Notes under the pieces: generated by a model
What the model was told of the DNA's origin: nothing
Seen by the model: the letters and a program-made list of their open reading frames with translations, nothing else
Database searches by the model: none
Made by a program: the position numbers and the translations under genes
In this document: positions 47,581 to 57,226 of the stretch, piece by piece
Layout of the letters: every line of letters starts with the position of its first letter
Numbering within the stretch: the first letter of the stretch is position 1
Source: Acinetobacter sp. GSS19
GTDB taxonomy: Bacteria; Pseudomonadota; Gammaproteobacteria; Pseudomonadales; Moraxellaceae
DNA length: 64,000 bases
Reading direction: 5' to 3'
Assembly (NCBI RefSeq): GCF_028621895.1
Contig: NZ_CP117520.1
Coordinates: 2,480,001 to 2,544,000, forward strand

Positions 47581-48528
47581 TTACGAGGCTTTTTCGTAAA
47601 TACGGCCTTCTTCCGAACGTAGATTAGAAATATCCTTATTCACCACGCTCTTCAGGACTTTGCTTGGCTGACCATCTACACCCACCGGAATATCTCCTTC
47701 AATGGTGACACGGGTGGCCACACGTAAGGCATCCCCATAATCGTTAATGGCACGGTGCTGCGTTGCTCGGTTATCCCAGATCGCAACATCTCCAACCGCC
47801 CAGCGCCAACGCACCACATTTTCCAGCTGAGTAATATGGCGCTGGAACAGATCGAACAGGCGGCGAGAATCTTCGCTGTTATAACCACTGAAGCGTTTAA
47901 AGAAATGACCTAGCACTAGGGTTTTCTCGCCCGATTCAGGATGCACTCGTACAAGAGGATGCTCAGTTTCAATTTCGACTGCGGTTCTAAACAGGTCCTG
48001 ATGCTCCTTACTACGGTATGAAGACACATTGCCCGCATAATCATAGTCATTGCTGTGTACAGCACGTAGCTGGTCGGCCAATGCTTGTAATTCAGGGGTT
48101 AGATCCTCATAGGCACTGGTGGTGTTGGCCCAGACCGTATCGCCACCTACTTCGGGTGCAACCACATTGCGCAGGATGGTAGCTTTCGGATAATTTTCCA
48201 GGAAGGTAATATCGGTATGCCAGGAATCGGCACGACCACCGCGTGAATCAATAGACAAGGTATGTGCCGTACCATCCTTTACAGGAACACTTGGATGATT
48301 CAATGGTGTACCCAAAAGTGCAGCAAAGGATTCCTGCTCAAGATCAGTCAGATGTTGCTGTTCACGGAAAAAGATGACCTTGTATTGCAGCAAAGCCTGG
48401 TTAATTTCAGCAACTACTTCCTTATCCAGCTCACCACTCAGTTTGATGCCCTGAATTTCCGCGCCGATACGTCCCGTCAACGGTTGCACTAATAAATGTT
48501 GGTAAGCTTGGTATTCAATTTGACTCAT
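47581..48528 (-). CDS. Fe(II)/2-oxoglutarate-dependent dioxygenase, TauD/AtsK type
   Basis: A 315-residue enzyme with the facial triad H104-x-D106 (SWHTDITF) and H258 (ATQHRAINDYG), and R273 for 2-oxoglutarate (VATRV). N-terminal LTGRIGAEIQGIKLSGELD is typical of TauD/AtsK enzymes that release sulfite or sulfate from taurine or alkyl sulfates. Blocks resemble AtsK more than TauD. It is divergent from the amidohydrolase operon; substrate not proven. No sigma54 site was seen upstream. Confidence 0.9.
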   Translation of the reverse strand: MSQIEYQAYQHLLVQPLTGRIGAEIQGIKLSGELDKEVVAEINQALLQYKVIFFREQQHLTDLEQESFAALLGTPLNHPSVPVKDGTAHTLSIDSRGGRADSWHTDITFLENYPKATILRNVVAPEVGGDTVWANTTSAYEDLTPELQALADQLRAVHSNDYDYAGNVSSYRSKEHQDLFRTAVEIETEHPLVRVHPESGEKTLVLGHFFKRFSGYNSEDSRRLFDLFQRHITQLENVVRWRWAVGDVAIWDNRATQHRAINDYGDALRVATRVTIEGDIPVGVDGQPSKVLKSVVNKDISNLRSEEGRIYEKAS

Positions 48529-49025
48529 GACTTATTATCCTAAAAAAACTATTTTGATCGTCTTTTCAACATCAGTTGATGAATACAGTCTGCCAAGCCA
48601 AATATAGAAAATCTGTCAATCAGGCGACAAAGTTCAGCAGGATATCTGCTTTGCTTTCTTAATTTTTACCCTGTCATTTCTGCTTAACGTCCACAATTGC
48701 TGTGATGCATGTGGTCTTAGCTACATAAAAAGCCTTATCAATAAGACAATCTTATTATTATTCACTGAAGCATTACGGTGCTTATTAGAGGAACCGATGT
48801 TAGGTTTGGTATTGATTTTTATGGTATCTCAGCAAAATCGATTTTTATATTTATTGACCGCTTTATAAAGAGAGATACTTATCTAAAAGATAGAAAGCTA
48901 AATAGATATTAAAGCTGATTTGTTATAAGCAAGTGTTGAAAAAACAACATGAAAAACGATTGAAAACAAACATAATTTGTTGGTGTTTTTAAATAAAAAT
49001 AAATAAAAACAATTAGTTATTATTT
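48529..49025. other. Divergent control region of the dioxygenase and amidohydrolase genes
   Basis: About 500 bases without a secure gene. AT-rich patches at 48740-49020 could be enhancer sites for the sigma54 promoter at 49026. A 23-codon frame with a fair ribosome site (ATG at 48797) could be a leader peptide, but may be chance. Confidence 0.4.
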
Positions 49026-49040
49026 TGGCATGGTTGTTGC
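49026..49040 (+). promoter_or_regulatory. Sigma54 -24/-12 promoter of the amidohydrolase operon
   Basis: TGGCATGGTTGTTGC matches TGGCACGnnnnTTGC at all but one position, with GG (49027-49028) and GC (49039-49040) correctly spaced. Transcription would start near 49052, 31 bases before the ATG at 49083. Confidence 0.8.
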
Positions 49041-49082
49041 CATATAGAGAATACGAAAAAATTAAAATTTAGGTAATTAACC

Positions 49083-50591
49083 ATGACAGTTTTAAAAGAT
49101 TTAAAGGCAAAACAATCGCGTGCTGCTCAAGTGCGTTCTCAGCTTGATTTTCCAGTGATTGATACGGACATTCATACTAATGCCTACAGCCCAGCACTTG
49201 AGGACTACATTGCACAATATGGTGGTTCAAGTGTGGTAGATCTATTCAGAACACATTTAAAAGATAATGGCCTGAATGGCTTAGCTGCAGAATGGTATAG
49301 TGCAACGCCACAAGAGCGTAAAGACCGTCGACTATTCCGTCCACCTTTCTGGGCGCTACCATCTGAAAATACATATGATTTGGCAACCATTGCTTTACCC
49401 GGCCTCTTGTATGAGCGTTTAGAAGAGTTGGGTACTGACTACGCTGTGCTTTATCCAAATCTATCTTTATTCCCAATCAATTCATCTAATGATGATTTGC
49501 GTATATCCATTACGCGCGCAATTAACCATTTTCATGCCGATATTTATCAGCCTTATTCTGACCGATTAACCCCAGTGGCTGCAATTCCACTACATACGCC
49601 ACAAGAAGGAATTGAAGAGTTAGAATTCGCTCAAAAGTTAGGCTTAAAAACAGCGTTAATTCCAGGTTCGGTACGTCGTCCAATTAAATCTATTGCAGAT
49701 CGATATCCTGAAGATGCTGATCTGCGTCGCTACGCTTATTGGTTAGATTTTTTTGGGATTGATAGTGAATATGACTATGACCCGTTCTGGCAAAAGAGTG
49801 TAGACCTAGGTATTAACCTGTCAACGCATTCAGGCAGTCAGAGCTGGGTAGCACGTAATTCACCTACGAATTATATGTTCAACCATATCAACCATTTTGC
49901 AGATGCTTCTGAAGCATTGGCAAAAGCTTTGTTCTTTGGTGGTGTTACTGAGCGTATTCCACAGTTGCGTATCGCCTTGTTAGAAGGGGGTGCAGCATGG
50001 GGTCAAAATGTCTTAACGCATTTAGTCGACCGTTTTGAAAAACGAGGCAATGAGCATGTGCACCAATATAATCCGGAACGTCTCAACCGTGAGCTAGCTA
50101 TCGAATTGTATCGTCAATATGGTCACACGCTCTATAAAGGTCGTGATCTTACTGACACTGAAATCGTAGAAAGTCTGTTTGGTGTAGTTGGAACTTCTCG
50201 TTTCCAGGCACAGAAACCTGATGAAATTAATGATTTTGCTTTGGCAAAAATCCAGACAAAACAAGATATCTGGGATCGTTGGGTACCAAACTTTTACTTC
50301 GGAAACGAGGCAGATGACCGAACAATCGTCGGTGCTTTGAATCCTAAAGGCAATCCATTTGGCCAAAAAATTAATGCGCTCTATTCATCAGATTCAGGCC
50401 ATTGGGATGTGCCTGAATTAACTGAGCCGTTGGCAGAAACTTGGGACTTGGTGCAAGAAGGCGCGATTACGGCAGAAGACTTTAAGGCCTTGGTGTTCAC
50501 CAACCCATACCAGTTCTATACCGCCAATAATCCTGATTTCTTCAAGGGCACGCGAGTTGAACACAAACTGAAAAACAATCAGGCCGCTTAA
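49083..50591 (+). CDS. Metal-dependent amidohydrolase-family protein (PF04909-type)
   Basis: A 502-residue TIM-barrel hydrolase or decarboxylase. VIDTDIHTNAYSP gives the metal motif D29-x-H31; THSGSQSW (about residue 259), and ALLEGGAAWGQNVLTHLVDR carry further active-site residues. The C-terminal GHWDVPE aspartate fits the family. It is first in a nine-gene operon of uptake proteins and is driven by a sigma54 site. Which compound it hydrolyses is unknown; the context suggests an organosulfur substrate. Confidence 0.85.
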   Translation: MTVLKDLKAKQSRAAQVRSQLDFPVIDTDIHTNAYSPALEDYIAQYGGSSVVDLFRTHLKDNGLNGLAAEWYSATPQERKDRRLFRPPFWALPSENTYDLATIALPGLLYERLEELGTDYAVLYPNLSLFPINSSNDDLRISITRAINHFHADIYQPYSDRLTPVAAIPLHTPQEGIEELEFAQKLGLKTALIPGSVRRPIKSIADRYPEDADLRRYAYWLDFFGIDSEYDYDPFWQKSVDLGINLSTHSGSQSWVARNSPTNYMFNHINHFADASEALAKALFFGGVTERIPQLRIALLEGGAAWGQNVLTHLVDRFEKRGNEHVHQYNPERLNRELAIELYRQYGHTLYKGRDLTDTEIVESLFGVVGTSRFQAQKPDEINDFALAKIQTKQDIWDRWVPNFYFGNEADDRTIVGALNPKGNPFGQKINALYSSDSGHWDVPELTEPLAETWDLVQEGAITAEDFKALVFTNPYQFYTANNPDFFKGTRVEHKLKNNQAA

Positions 50592-50618
50592 ACCTAACTA
50601 CTCGGAAAATTGAAACAA

Positions 50619-50639
50619 CCTCATGCCTTTGGCATGGGG
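50619..50639 (+). promoter_or_regulatory. Intra-operon hairpin
   Basis: CCTCATGCC-TTT-GGCATGGGG is a stable hairpin with no T-run between the amidohydrolase and porin genes. It may protect the upstream mRNA or reduce read-through. Confidence 0.5.
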
Positions 50640-50685
50640 TAGGGGAAATTTTGTATTTAAAACAATAGATGAAGTGAATGTAACA

Positions 50686-52185
50686 ATGAGAAAGACGAGT
50701 TTAACTGTTGCGATTGGATTTATTCTGACGACGACATCGAGTTTTAGCTTTGCCCAGGATGCCACTCTCAACAAGCAATTGGAGGGACTCAAAAAGCAGA
50801 TTGAAGTTTTACAACAGCGTTTAAATGCAGTGGAAGTGCAAAGTTCGACATCCACAAAAAAAGCAGTTGTTCCAACCACTGTGAATGCAGATAACAGCGA
50901 AGTGCTGACGGATCAAGACAGCGAAACTGGTGAAGAGACCCTAACGGCTGAAGCGACCCCTGCAACATCCGACGATATTGAAGGTTTAAGAGCCGATATC
51001 GAAAACTATAAATATGACCAGTCTCGTCAGTACGAACGTCAAACCGTGAAGTCGACCCGCGATACGACTTTATTCGGTACGGTGCAACTGCGTGCCAATG
51101 TGCAGGACAATAACACAGCACCCAATACACCGAAATCAAGCTTCGATGTGGGTACGGCATTGCTGGGTGTGCGCGGTAACTTGTTTAAAGATTATAACGA
51201 AGGTAAAAACCTCGATTACCAAGCCTCTTTTGGTTATTCAAAACGTAATGATGGCAGCAACAACAGTAATTTTAACTTGCTGGATGCTTACCTGCGCTAT
51301 CACGTATTTTCCACCAATGGCGGTGCAGAAGTTCCCAAGCTGAACCTGACTTTGGGTCAACAGCTCTTGCCATTTGGTCTGGACGTGCAATCTCCGGAAG
51401 ATTTACGTCCAACTATTACCACGGCAACTGCGCCGACGTATTTGGGTTTATTTACCCGTCAAAATGGCTTGATTGTGCGTGGCGATGTCAAGCCATTTGT
51501 GGACTATGGCGCGAACTATCGTGCACCGTTGTTTGAATACGCGCTTGGGGTGACCAACGGTAATGGCAGTAACAAGACCGATGACAACAATAGCAAAGAT
51601 TATATCGGTCGCGTGGCATTTACCTTACCTGTGGATTATGCCAGCTGGCTTCGCGAGCTGAAATTCGGTGCTTCCTATATTAAAGGCGAAGCAAAATTAT
51701 CCGGCTCAGGCATTAGCGACAACAAGGCCAAACGTGATCGTCTGGGTTTTGATGTGTATTACAACCACGCACCGTTTGGCGTGACCTATGAATATTTGCA
51801 AGGCAAAACCGATTACATCGATACGACCGTGCCTGCGGTTAAAGAAGCCAAAGCTGAAGGTCATACCGTTACTGCGTTCTATACCTTGGGTGACCAGTTC
51901 TATAACAGCATTAAATCCAATGCCAAGTTTGATGATTTCTGGCCGAAATCGGTTCAGGGTTACTACCGTTATGACAGCTATAACCCGAATAAAAATCAGA
52001 AAGATTATCTCGATAGCGCAAGTGGCCGTATAGGTGAATATGACATTCATTCACTTGGCTTAAACCTGTTTTTTGCACAAACCACCAAATTCCAGTTACA
52101 GCTCAATCACTACATCTATGACATTGAGACTGCAACCCAAAAAGATACCAACGAATTGCAGGCGCAATTCCAGTACACCTTTTAA
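50686..52185 (+). CDS. Outer-membrane porin with N-terminal coiled coil (OprO/OprP-like)
   Basis: A 499-residue precursor. A signal peptide (cleavage after SFAQ/FAQ, near 24) is followed by a coiled coil (NKQLEGLKKQIEVLQQRLNA, 29-48), an acidic linker, and a beta-barrel ending LQAQFQYTF. The coiled coil may trimerise or anchor to peptidoglycan. MRKTSLT at 50686 has a signal-peptide start; earlier frames do not. In the operon it would admit the substrate across the outer membrane. Confidence 0.88.
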   Translation: MRKTSLTVAIGFILTTTSSFSFAQDATLNKQLEGLKKQIEVLQQRLNAVEVQSSTSTKKAVVPTTVNADNSEVLTDQDSETGEETLTAEATPATSDDIEGLRADIENYKYDQSRQYERQTVKSTRDTTLFGTVQLRANVQDNNTAPNTPKSSFDVGTALLGVRGNLFKDYNEGKNLDYQASFGYSKRNDGSNNSNFNLLDAYLRYHVFSTNGGAEVPKLNLTLGQQLLPFGLDVQSPEDLRPTITTATAPTYLGLFTRQNGLIVRGDVKPFVDYGANYRAPLFEYALGVTNGNGSNKTDDNNSKDYIGRVAFTLPVDYASWLRELKFGASYIKGEAKLSGSGISDNKAKRDRLGFDVYYNHAPFGVTYEYLQGKTDYIDTTVPAVKEAKAEGHTVTAFYTLGDQFYNSIKSNAKFDDFWPKSVQGYYRYDSYNPNKNQKDYLDSASGRIGEYDIHSLGLNLFFAQTTKFQLQLNHYIYDIETATQKDTNELQAQFQYTF

Positions 52186-52210
52186 TTTTTATTGTTAAGG
52201 AACAGATTTA

Positions 52211-53266
52211 ATGAAACTTTTTTCTAAAAAAATTGCAGCAACATTTTTAGCCCTCTCCGCACTCGGTTTAAGCCTGCAAATCAATGCAGCCAATCCGAAA
52301 GAAATCCGCATTTCTATGTCGGGTGCCGGTGAAGGCGGTAAGCCAAAAACAGGCGGGAGCTTTGTTGCTTCGGCACATTTACGTGGTGTGCTGGAACAGG
52401 AATTCAAGAAAGATGGCATTGCGGTGAAATGGTTATTCTTTCCGGGTGCAGGACCTGCCACCAATGAAGCCTTAGCCAACGGTAAAGTCGATTTTGCTTT
52501 ACATGGGGACTTGCCGTCATTAGTGGGTCGTTCAACAGGTCTTAAAACCAAGGTGCTATTTTCAACTGGCCGCTTTGGCCCAACCTATGTAGTAGTTCCT
52601 GCTGGCTCAAATGCCAAGTCATTTGCAGACTTAAAGGGCAAGAAGTTTTCAATCTTTAAAGGGACAAATCAACAGATTGTTTTTAACCGCGTCCTGGCTA
52701 AATATGGCTTTACTGAACGTGATTTACGGGTGATTTCACAAGATGCTTACTCTGCGCGTACAGCACTTGCCACTGGGGATATTGACGCTGCGATTACTTC
52801 ACCCTTTAGTCTGGTTTCCCGGGGTGTAGCCAAAAGCCTTGTGGAAATTAAAGATCCCAAAGTCGCACCAATTGCCCATTTCTGGGTAACTGAAAGTTTT
52901 GAAAAACAATATCCAGAAGTGACGCAGCGTGTCGTTACCACGCTGATCAAACAGGCAAAGTGGAGCTCGGAAGAAGCCAACCGTGTCACCCAGTATAAGC
53001 TGTGGTCACAAAGCGGTATTCCACTGGTTGATTATCAAAAAACCTGGGATGGCTGGAATCTGAAAGACCGTACTTCGCCATTACTGGACGAGTTTCATCG
53101 TGCACAAATTGATGAAGCTTTAAAGATTGCTAAAAATGCCAAACTCATTCGCCGTGATGTAGATACCAAAACCTGGTATGAACCGAAATACCTTAACAAT
53201 GCTTTAAAAGAACTCAATTTACAGAATTATTGGCGTGCATTTAATGCCAATGGTCAGCCGAAATAA
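52211..53266 (+). CDS. ABC substrate-binding protein, sulfonate/taurine type (SsuA-like)
   Basis: A 351-residue periplasmic protein with a signal peptide (about 26 residues; cleavage after INA). NMT1/SsuA-type features are GAGPATNEALANGKVDFALH, GRFGPTYVVVPAGSNAKSFA and SQDAYSARTALATGDIDAAI. AAGGAAC lies before the ATG. It is likely the receptor of the two permeases that follow. Confidence 0.9.
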   Translation: MKLFSKKIAATFLALSALGLSLQINAANPKEIRISMSGAGEGGKPKTGGSFVASAHLRGVLEQEFKKDGIAVKWLFFPGAGPATNEALANGKVDFALHGDLPSLVGRSTGLKTKVLFSTGRFGPTYVVVPAGSNAKSFADLKGKKFSIFKGTNQQIVFNRVLAKYGFTERDLRVISQDAYSARTALATGDIDAAITSPFSLVSRGVAKSLVEIKDPKVAPIAHFWVTESFEKQYPEVTQRVVTTLIKQAKWSSEEANRVTQYKLWSQSGIPLVDYQKTWDGWNLKDRTSPLLDEFHRAQIDEALKIAKNAKLIRRDVDTKTWYEPKYLNNALKELNLQNYWRAFNANGQPK

Positions 53267-53281
53267 GTTGAGCAGTGGCAT

Positions 53282-54517
53282 ATGACTTCACTGGATACAT
53301 CCACCTCCACACTAAGCCTGCGATTTATGGGCAGCTTTATTAGCCTAACTATTTTTGCAGGGCTTGGTGTCGGGGTTGCCCGTGTACTCACCTCACTGTA
53401 TGCCGTGCAACTGAATGCTTCTGAGCTGCAGCTGGGACTGATCTCGGCTGCACAGAGTATTGGAATCCTGATCATGGCTTTGCCTATTGGTGTGCTGGTC
53501 AAGCGACTGGGTTCATTAAAGGTCTTTAGTTTTGGGAGTTTAATGGGTGCTGTAATGTACGCATTGACTCCACTACAGGCTGATGCCTGGTATCTGATGA
53601 TCTGCACTGCACTGGTCAGTTTCATTTTGCCGATGCGTTTTGTATCAATTAACACGGTATTTCTGAGCAATTTAAGACTGTTAGGACCTACACGTGCAGG
53701 ATGGTTTCGTGGCTCGCATATGATGGGTTTCTTCCTGATCGCCCCGACTTTGACGGTGCTACTCATTGAGCATTTTGGTTATCCAGGTAGTTTTTACTGG
53801 GTGGCCAGCCTGTTTATGACAGCACTTATTTTTGCGCCCTTATGCTTCCAGCAAAAATACTCAACTGAAGGGCAGGGCAATTTCCAATGGCAAGAAGTGA
53901 TTGCCCCGCTATATCTGCTAAAGAGTCATATCGCCTTGCGGATGGTCTGTCTATTTGAGCTATTAAGCAGTATTGCCAACAACTATTTTGGTTTTTTCAT
54001 TGTTGTAATCGCGATTCAAGGTTTTTCCTTGTCTGAGTCTACTGCCGTAATGTTGCTCACCACACAAGGTCTGGTTTTTGTCGGGTCGCTCTTCACGATG
54101 GGTAGCCTGGCCGAATGGTTAGGGTATTACAAATTTTATTTAATCGGTCTCAGCCTGATTGGTAGTGGTTTATTACTGCTGGCATTCAGCACGATCAGTT
54201 TCTGGTTATGGCCGGCCTCACTTATGTTGGGCCTCGGGCTTGGCATGCTGCATATCGCAAATTTTATGTCATTTGCCAAAGTCGGTGAACAAACCGAAAT
54301 GGCAAAAGTTTCTCCTATTTTAGCCCTGGTTGGACCAGTCGGTGGCTTGTTGGGCGGTTTTCTCGGTGCAGCGTTTGGAGCCAGCATCGGTCTGCAAAAT
54401 TTATTTCTTCCGATAGGACTGGCGTTTTTGGCCTTGATCCTATGTTTATTCAAAAATCAGGTCTTTCAGCAATTCTTAGTACAGAAACCTGAGCAACACA
54501 TGGTAGAGGGAAAATAA
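53282..54517 (+). CDS. MFS transporter
   Basis: A 411-residue carrier with about 12 helices. The loop PIGVLVKRLGSLK (residues 68-80) is the helix 2-3 motif. Unusual within an ABC operon: uptake of a second compound, or export of a toxic product such as sulfite or an aldehyde, are both possible. It follows the binding protein by 15 bases and precedes a permease by two. Confidence 0.85.
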   Translation: MTSLDTSTSTLSLRFMGSFISLTIFAGLGVGVARVLTSLYAVQLNASELQLGLISAAQSIGILIMALPIGVLVKRLGSLKVFSFGSLMGAVMYALTPLQADAWYLMICTALVSFILPMRFVSINTVFLSNLRLLGPTRAGWFRGSHMMGFFLIAPTLTVLLIEHFGYPGSFYWVASLFMTALIFAPLCFQQKYSTEGQGNFQWQEVIAPLYLLKSHIALRMVCLFELLSSIANNYFGFFIVVIAIQGFSLSESTAVMLLTTQGLVFVGSLFTMGSLAEWLGYYKFYLIGLSLIGSGLLLLAFSTISFWLWPASLMLGLGLGMLHIANFMSFAKVGEQTEMAKVSPILALVGPVGGLLGGFLGAAFGASIGLQNLFLPIGLAFLALILCLFKNQVFQQFLVQKPEQHMVEGK

Positions 54518-54519
54518 TC

Positions 54520-55362
54520 ATGAGCCTAAGTGATGTATCAGCAGCTTCAGTTCAGGGGCGTAGCAATCTAAACATTTTTGCTTTTATGAAAAAAAATCTG
54601 AATGGAACCTTACAGTTGGCTTGTGGTTTGCTGTGTCCGGTATTAGTCCTCGGGCTTTGGTACGTTGCCTCCATCAAGCTCTGGTTACCTGAGCAAATCT
54701 TGCCACCGCCAGCACTGGTCTGGCAAAGCACTGTTGAACTGTGGCAAGAAGGGGAATTGCAATTCCATTTCCAGATCAGTGCCAAACGGATTCTTTGGAG
54801 CGTCTTGCTGGGATCTGGTGTCGGAATCATCCTAGGGACTTGGCTAGCACTGATGCGACGTAGCCGTGATTATGTTTTTCCGACCATCAATCTAGTGGCG
54901 CAGTTCCCGATTGTCGGCTGGATTCCGTTATTGATGATCTTTTTGGGGATTGATGAAGCTCTGAAAATTGCTGCAATTTCACTGGCTGTCTTTCCTGCTG
55001 TCCTGATCGCAACCTATAAAGGGATTGCTCAGGTGCCACGTTCACTGCTGGAAGTGGCAGAAGTCTATCAATACAGCAATCTGCAGAAGTTAAAGAATGT
55101 GATTTTTCCTGCGGCTCTACCCAGTGTCATTAGTGGACTGCGTCAGGGCATTATGCAAGCCTGGTTAGCACTAGTATTTGTTGAGTTACTGGCTAGCAGT
55201 GAGGGTATTGGCTTTCTGATGGTCTGGGGCCGTCAATTGATGCAGATGGATCTAATTTTTATGGCCATTATTTTGATTGGCCTAACTGGCTTCATTCTTG
55301 ACACAGTTTTAGCCAAAGTAGAACAGATCAGCCGTTTCTACGCCACTCGAGTAGGAGGATAA
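54520..55362 (+). CDS. ABC permease (SsuC/TauC-like), 1 of 3
   Basis: A 280-residue BPD_transp_1 permease with six helices. The EAA-type loop is SLLEVAEVYQYSNLQKLKNV followed by IFPAALPSVISGLRQG. ATTAA and a start two bases after the MFS stop indicate coupling. It probably pairs with the next permease, giving a heterodimer without its own ATPase gene next to it. Confidence 0.9.
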   Translation: MSLSDVSAASVQGRSNLNIFAFMKKNLNGTLQLACGLLCPVLVLGLWYVASIKLWLPEQILPPPALVWQSTVELWQEGELQFHFQISAKRILWSVLLGSGVGIILGTWLALMRRSRDYVFPTINLVAQFPIVGWIPLLMIFLGIDEALKIAAISLAVFPAVLIATYKGIAQVPRSLLEVAEVYQYSNLQKLKNVIFPAALPSVISGLRQGIMQAWLALVFVELLASSEGIGFLMVWGRQLMQMDLIFMAIILIGLTGFILDTVLAKVEQISRFYATRVGG

Positions 55363-55365
55363 GTG

Positions 55366-56166
55366 ATGAGCCAATCAACTTTTTTTAATCGTGACAGTGT
55401 GAGTCCTGTGATTGCCAAAATGCTGAAGGCTTTAGCTCTTCCAATTCTATTTATTGTTCTATGGGCATTTGCTTCCGCATTGGACTGGCTGAATCCCAAA
55501 TTGATTCCATCTCCGCAAGCAGTGCTATCCAAGGCCATCGCAGTATTACCACAACCGGACTTTTTAAACGGCCTGGTTGAAAGTCTGCTGCGTAATTTTA
55601 GCGGCTATTTTATCGGGGCGACAACAGGTGTGCTATTTGGAATAGCGATCGGTGTATCCAAACTCTCGAACTGGCTATTTGCACCAAGCTTTCATCTATT
55701 GCGTCAGATTTCACTCTTTGCCTGGCTACCTTTGGTTTCAACTTTCTTAGGTGAAGGACATCTAGCCAAGATTTTATTCATCAGCCTATCGGTTTTTTAT
55801 CCAGTTGCACTCCATACATTCGAAGGTGTGAGCAGTATTTCGCATAAATACCGTGAAGTGGCGCAAGTGTATGAGTTTCCAAGAAGCTATGCCTTTCGCA
55901 AGCTGATCCTGCCGGGGGCTTCAGCACAGATCTTTGTGGGCTTACAGATGGGTCTGATTTTCGCATGGTTGGCGACCATCGGTTCAGAATTTTTACTGGC
56001 CAACTATGGCAATGGTCTCGGCAATATCGTGATTCAGGGCCGTCAGGCTTTTGATGTCGAACTGATCATTTTTGGCATGCTGCTGATTGGTTTGGTCGGT
56101 GTGATCCTGAACTCTATTCTGGCAAAAGTTGAAAAGCGTGTATTTCGCTGGAAGCGACCATCTTGA
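55366..56166 (+). CDS. ABC permease (SsuC/TauC-like), 2 of 3
   Basis: A 266-residue permease. EAA loop: SHKYREVAQVYEFPRSYAFR with KLILPGASAQIFVGLQMG. AGGAGG sits seven bases before the ATG at 55366; a GTG three bases earlier is possible. Only three bases separate it from the previous gene. Confidence 0.9.
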   Translation: MSQSTFFNRDSVSPVIAKMLKALALPILFIVLWAFASALDWLNPKLIPSPQAVLSKAIAVLPQPDFLNGLVESLLRNFSGYFIGATTGVLFGIAIGVSKLSNWLFAPSFHLLRQISLFAWLPLVSTFLGEGHLAKILFISLSVFYPVALHTFEGVSSISHKYREVAQVYEFPRSYAFRKLILPGASAQIFVGLQMGLIFAWLATIGSEFLLANYGNGLGNIVIQGRQAFDVELIIFGMLLIGLVGVILNSILAKVEKRVFRWKRPS

Positions 56167-56178
56167 GGAGGAATAACG

Positions 56179-57207
56179 ATGAGAATACTTCCTAAAAACT
56201 GGCATAAAGCACTCGTTTCTGTATTGATAGGTGGTTGTGTGGCGATGGGTTGTAGCACCTCGCAGGTGGATCATAATACGGCCAAGACGACTCAGACTTT
56301 ACGTTATCAAAGCTATCCGGGGCTGGTGTCCTTGCCTGAGCTTGCTCAGGATCTGGGTTATTTCAAAGATGTCAAACTGGACTATGTTGGAACTGTACAG
56401 GGCGGACCTCAGGACTTATTGACTCTAGTGGCCGGTGATGTTGACTTTGCTTCAGCCTTTAATGGTGCAGTCGTCAAAGTCATCGCTGCTGGTCTAGATG
56501 TGGTACCTGTCGTGGCTTCATACGGCAGTGACCAGGACATGAATGTCGGTTTTTATGTATTAGAAGACAGTCCGATTCGGACAGCACGTGACTTCATTGG
56601 TAAAAAGGTCGCAGTAAATGCCTTTGGTGCTCATTATGAGTTTGTCATCAAAGACTATCTGGCTCGCCACGGCCTCACGCCAGCTGAAATTCGCGAAGTT
56701 GAACTGATCGTATTACCTCCGGTCAGTACGGAACAGGCACTACGCAATGGTCAGATTGATATTGCCGTGTTTTCAGGCATTTTGGAAAAACGTGCACTGA
56801 AGACTGGAGGGGTACGCCCGATCTTCAAGGATATTGAGCTGTATGGACCGTTTACCGCTGGAAGCTATGCGATGCGTCGTGACTTTATTGAGCAGAATCC
56901 AGAGTTAGCCAGAATTTTTGTCAGTGGTATTGCTCGTGCTCAGGACTGGCTACACCACACTCCCAAAGAACAAGTCATCGCTCGGATGGAAAGCATCATT
57001 GATAAACGCCAGCGTAATGAAACGAAAGTGCTGATCCCTTTCTATACTGGAACCGGTGTTGCTGAGTTGGGTGGGGTGCAAAAAGATGCAGACTTTCAAC
57101 CTTGGGTGGATGCTTTGGTCAATGAGCAGAAATTAAAACCAGGGCAAATTCAGGTGAGCACACTATATAGCAATCAATTTAACCCATATGCAAATTTAAA
57201 AAATTAA
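56179..57207 (+). CDS. ABC substrate-binding lipoprotein (SsuA/TauA-like), second in operon
   Basis: A 342-residue protein with a lipoprotein signal (VAMGC, C25) and an NMT1-type fold: TLRYQSYPGLVSLPELAQDL, GGPQDLLTLVAGDVDFASAF, FIGKKVAVNAFGAHYEFVIK. GAGGAGG precedes the ATG. It differs from the first binding protein, so two different receptors feed this uptake system. It precedes the ATPase and the third permease. Confidence 0.9.
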   Translation: MRILPKNWHKALVSVLIGGCVAMGCSTSQVDHNTAKTTQTLRYQSYPGLVSLPELAQDLGYFKDVKLDYVGTVQGGPQDLLTLVAGDVDFASAFNGAVVKVIAAGLDVVPVVASYGSDQDMNVGFYVLEDSPIRTARDFIGKKVAVNAFGAHYEFVIKDYLARHGLTPAEIREVELIVLPPVSTEQALRNGQIDIAVFSGILEKRALKTGGVRPIFKDIELYGPFTAGSYAMRRDFIEQNPELARIFVSGIARAQDWLHHTPKEQVIARMESIIDKRQRNETKVLIPFYTGTGVAELGGVQKDADFQPWVDALVNEQKLKPGQIQVSTLYSNQFNPYANLKN

Positions 57208-57226
57208 GAATATAAGGATTATTAGC

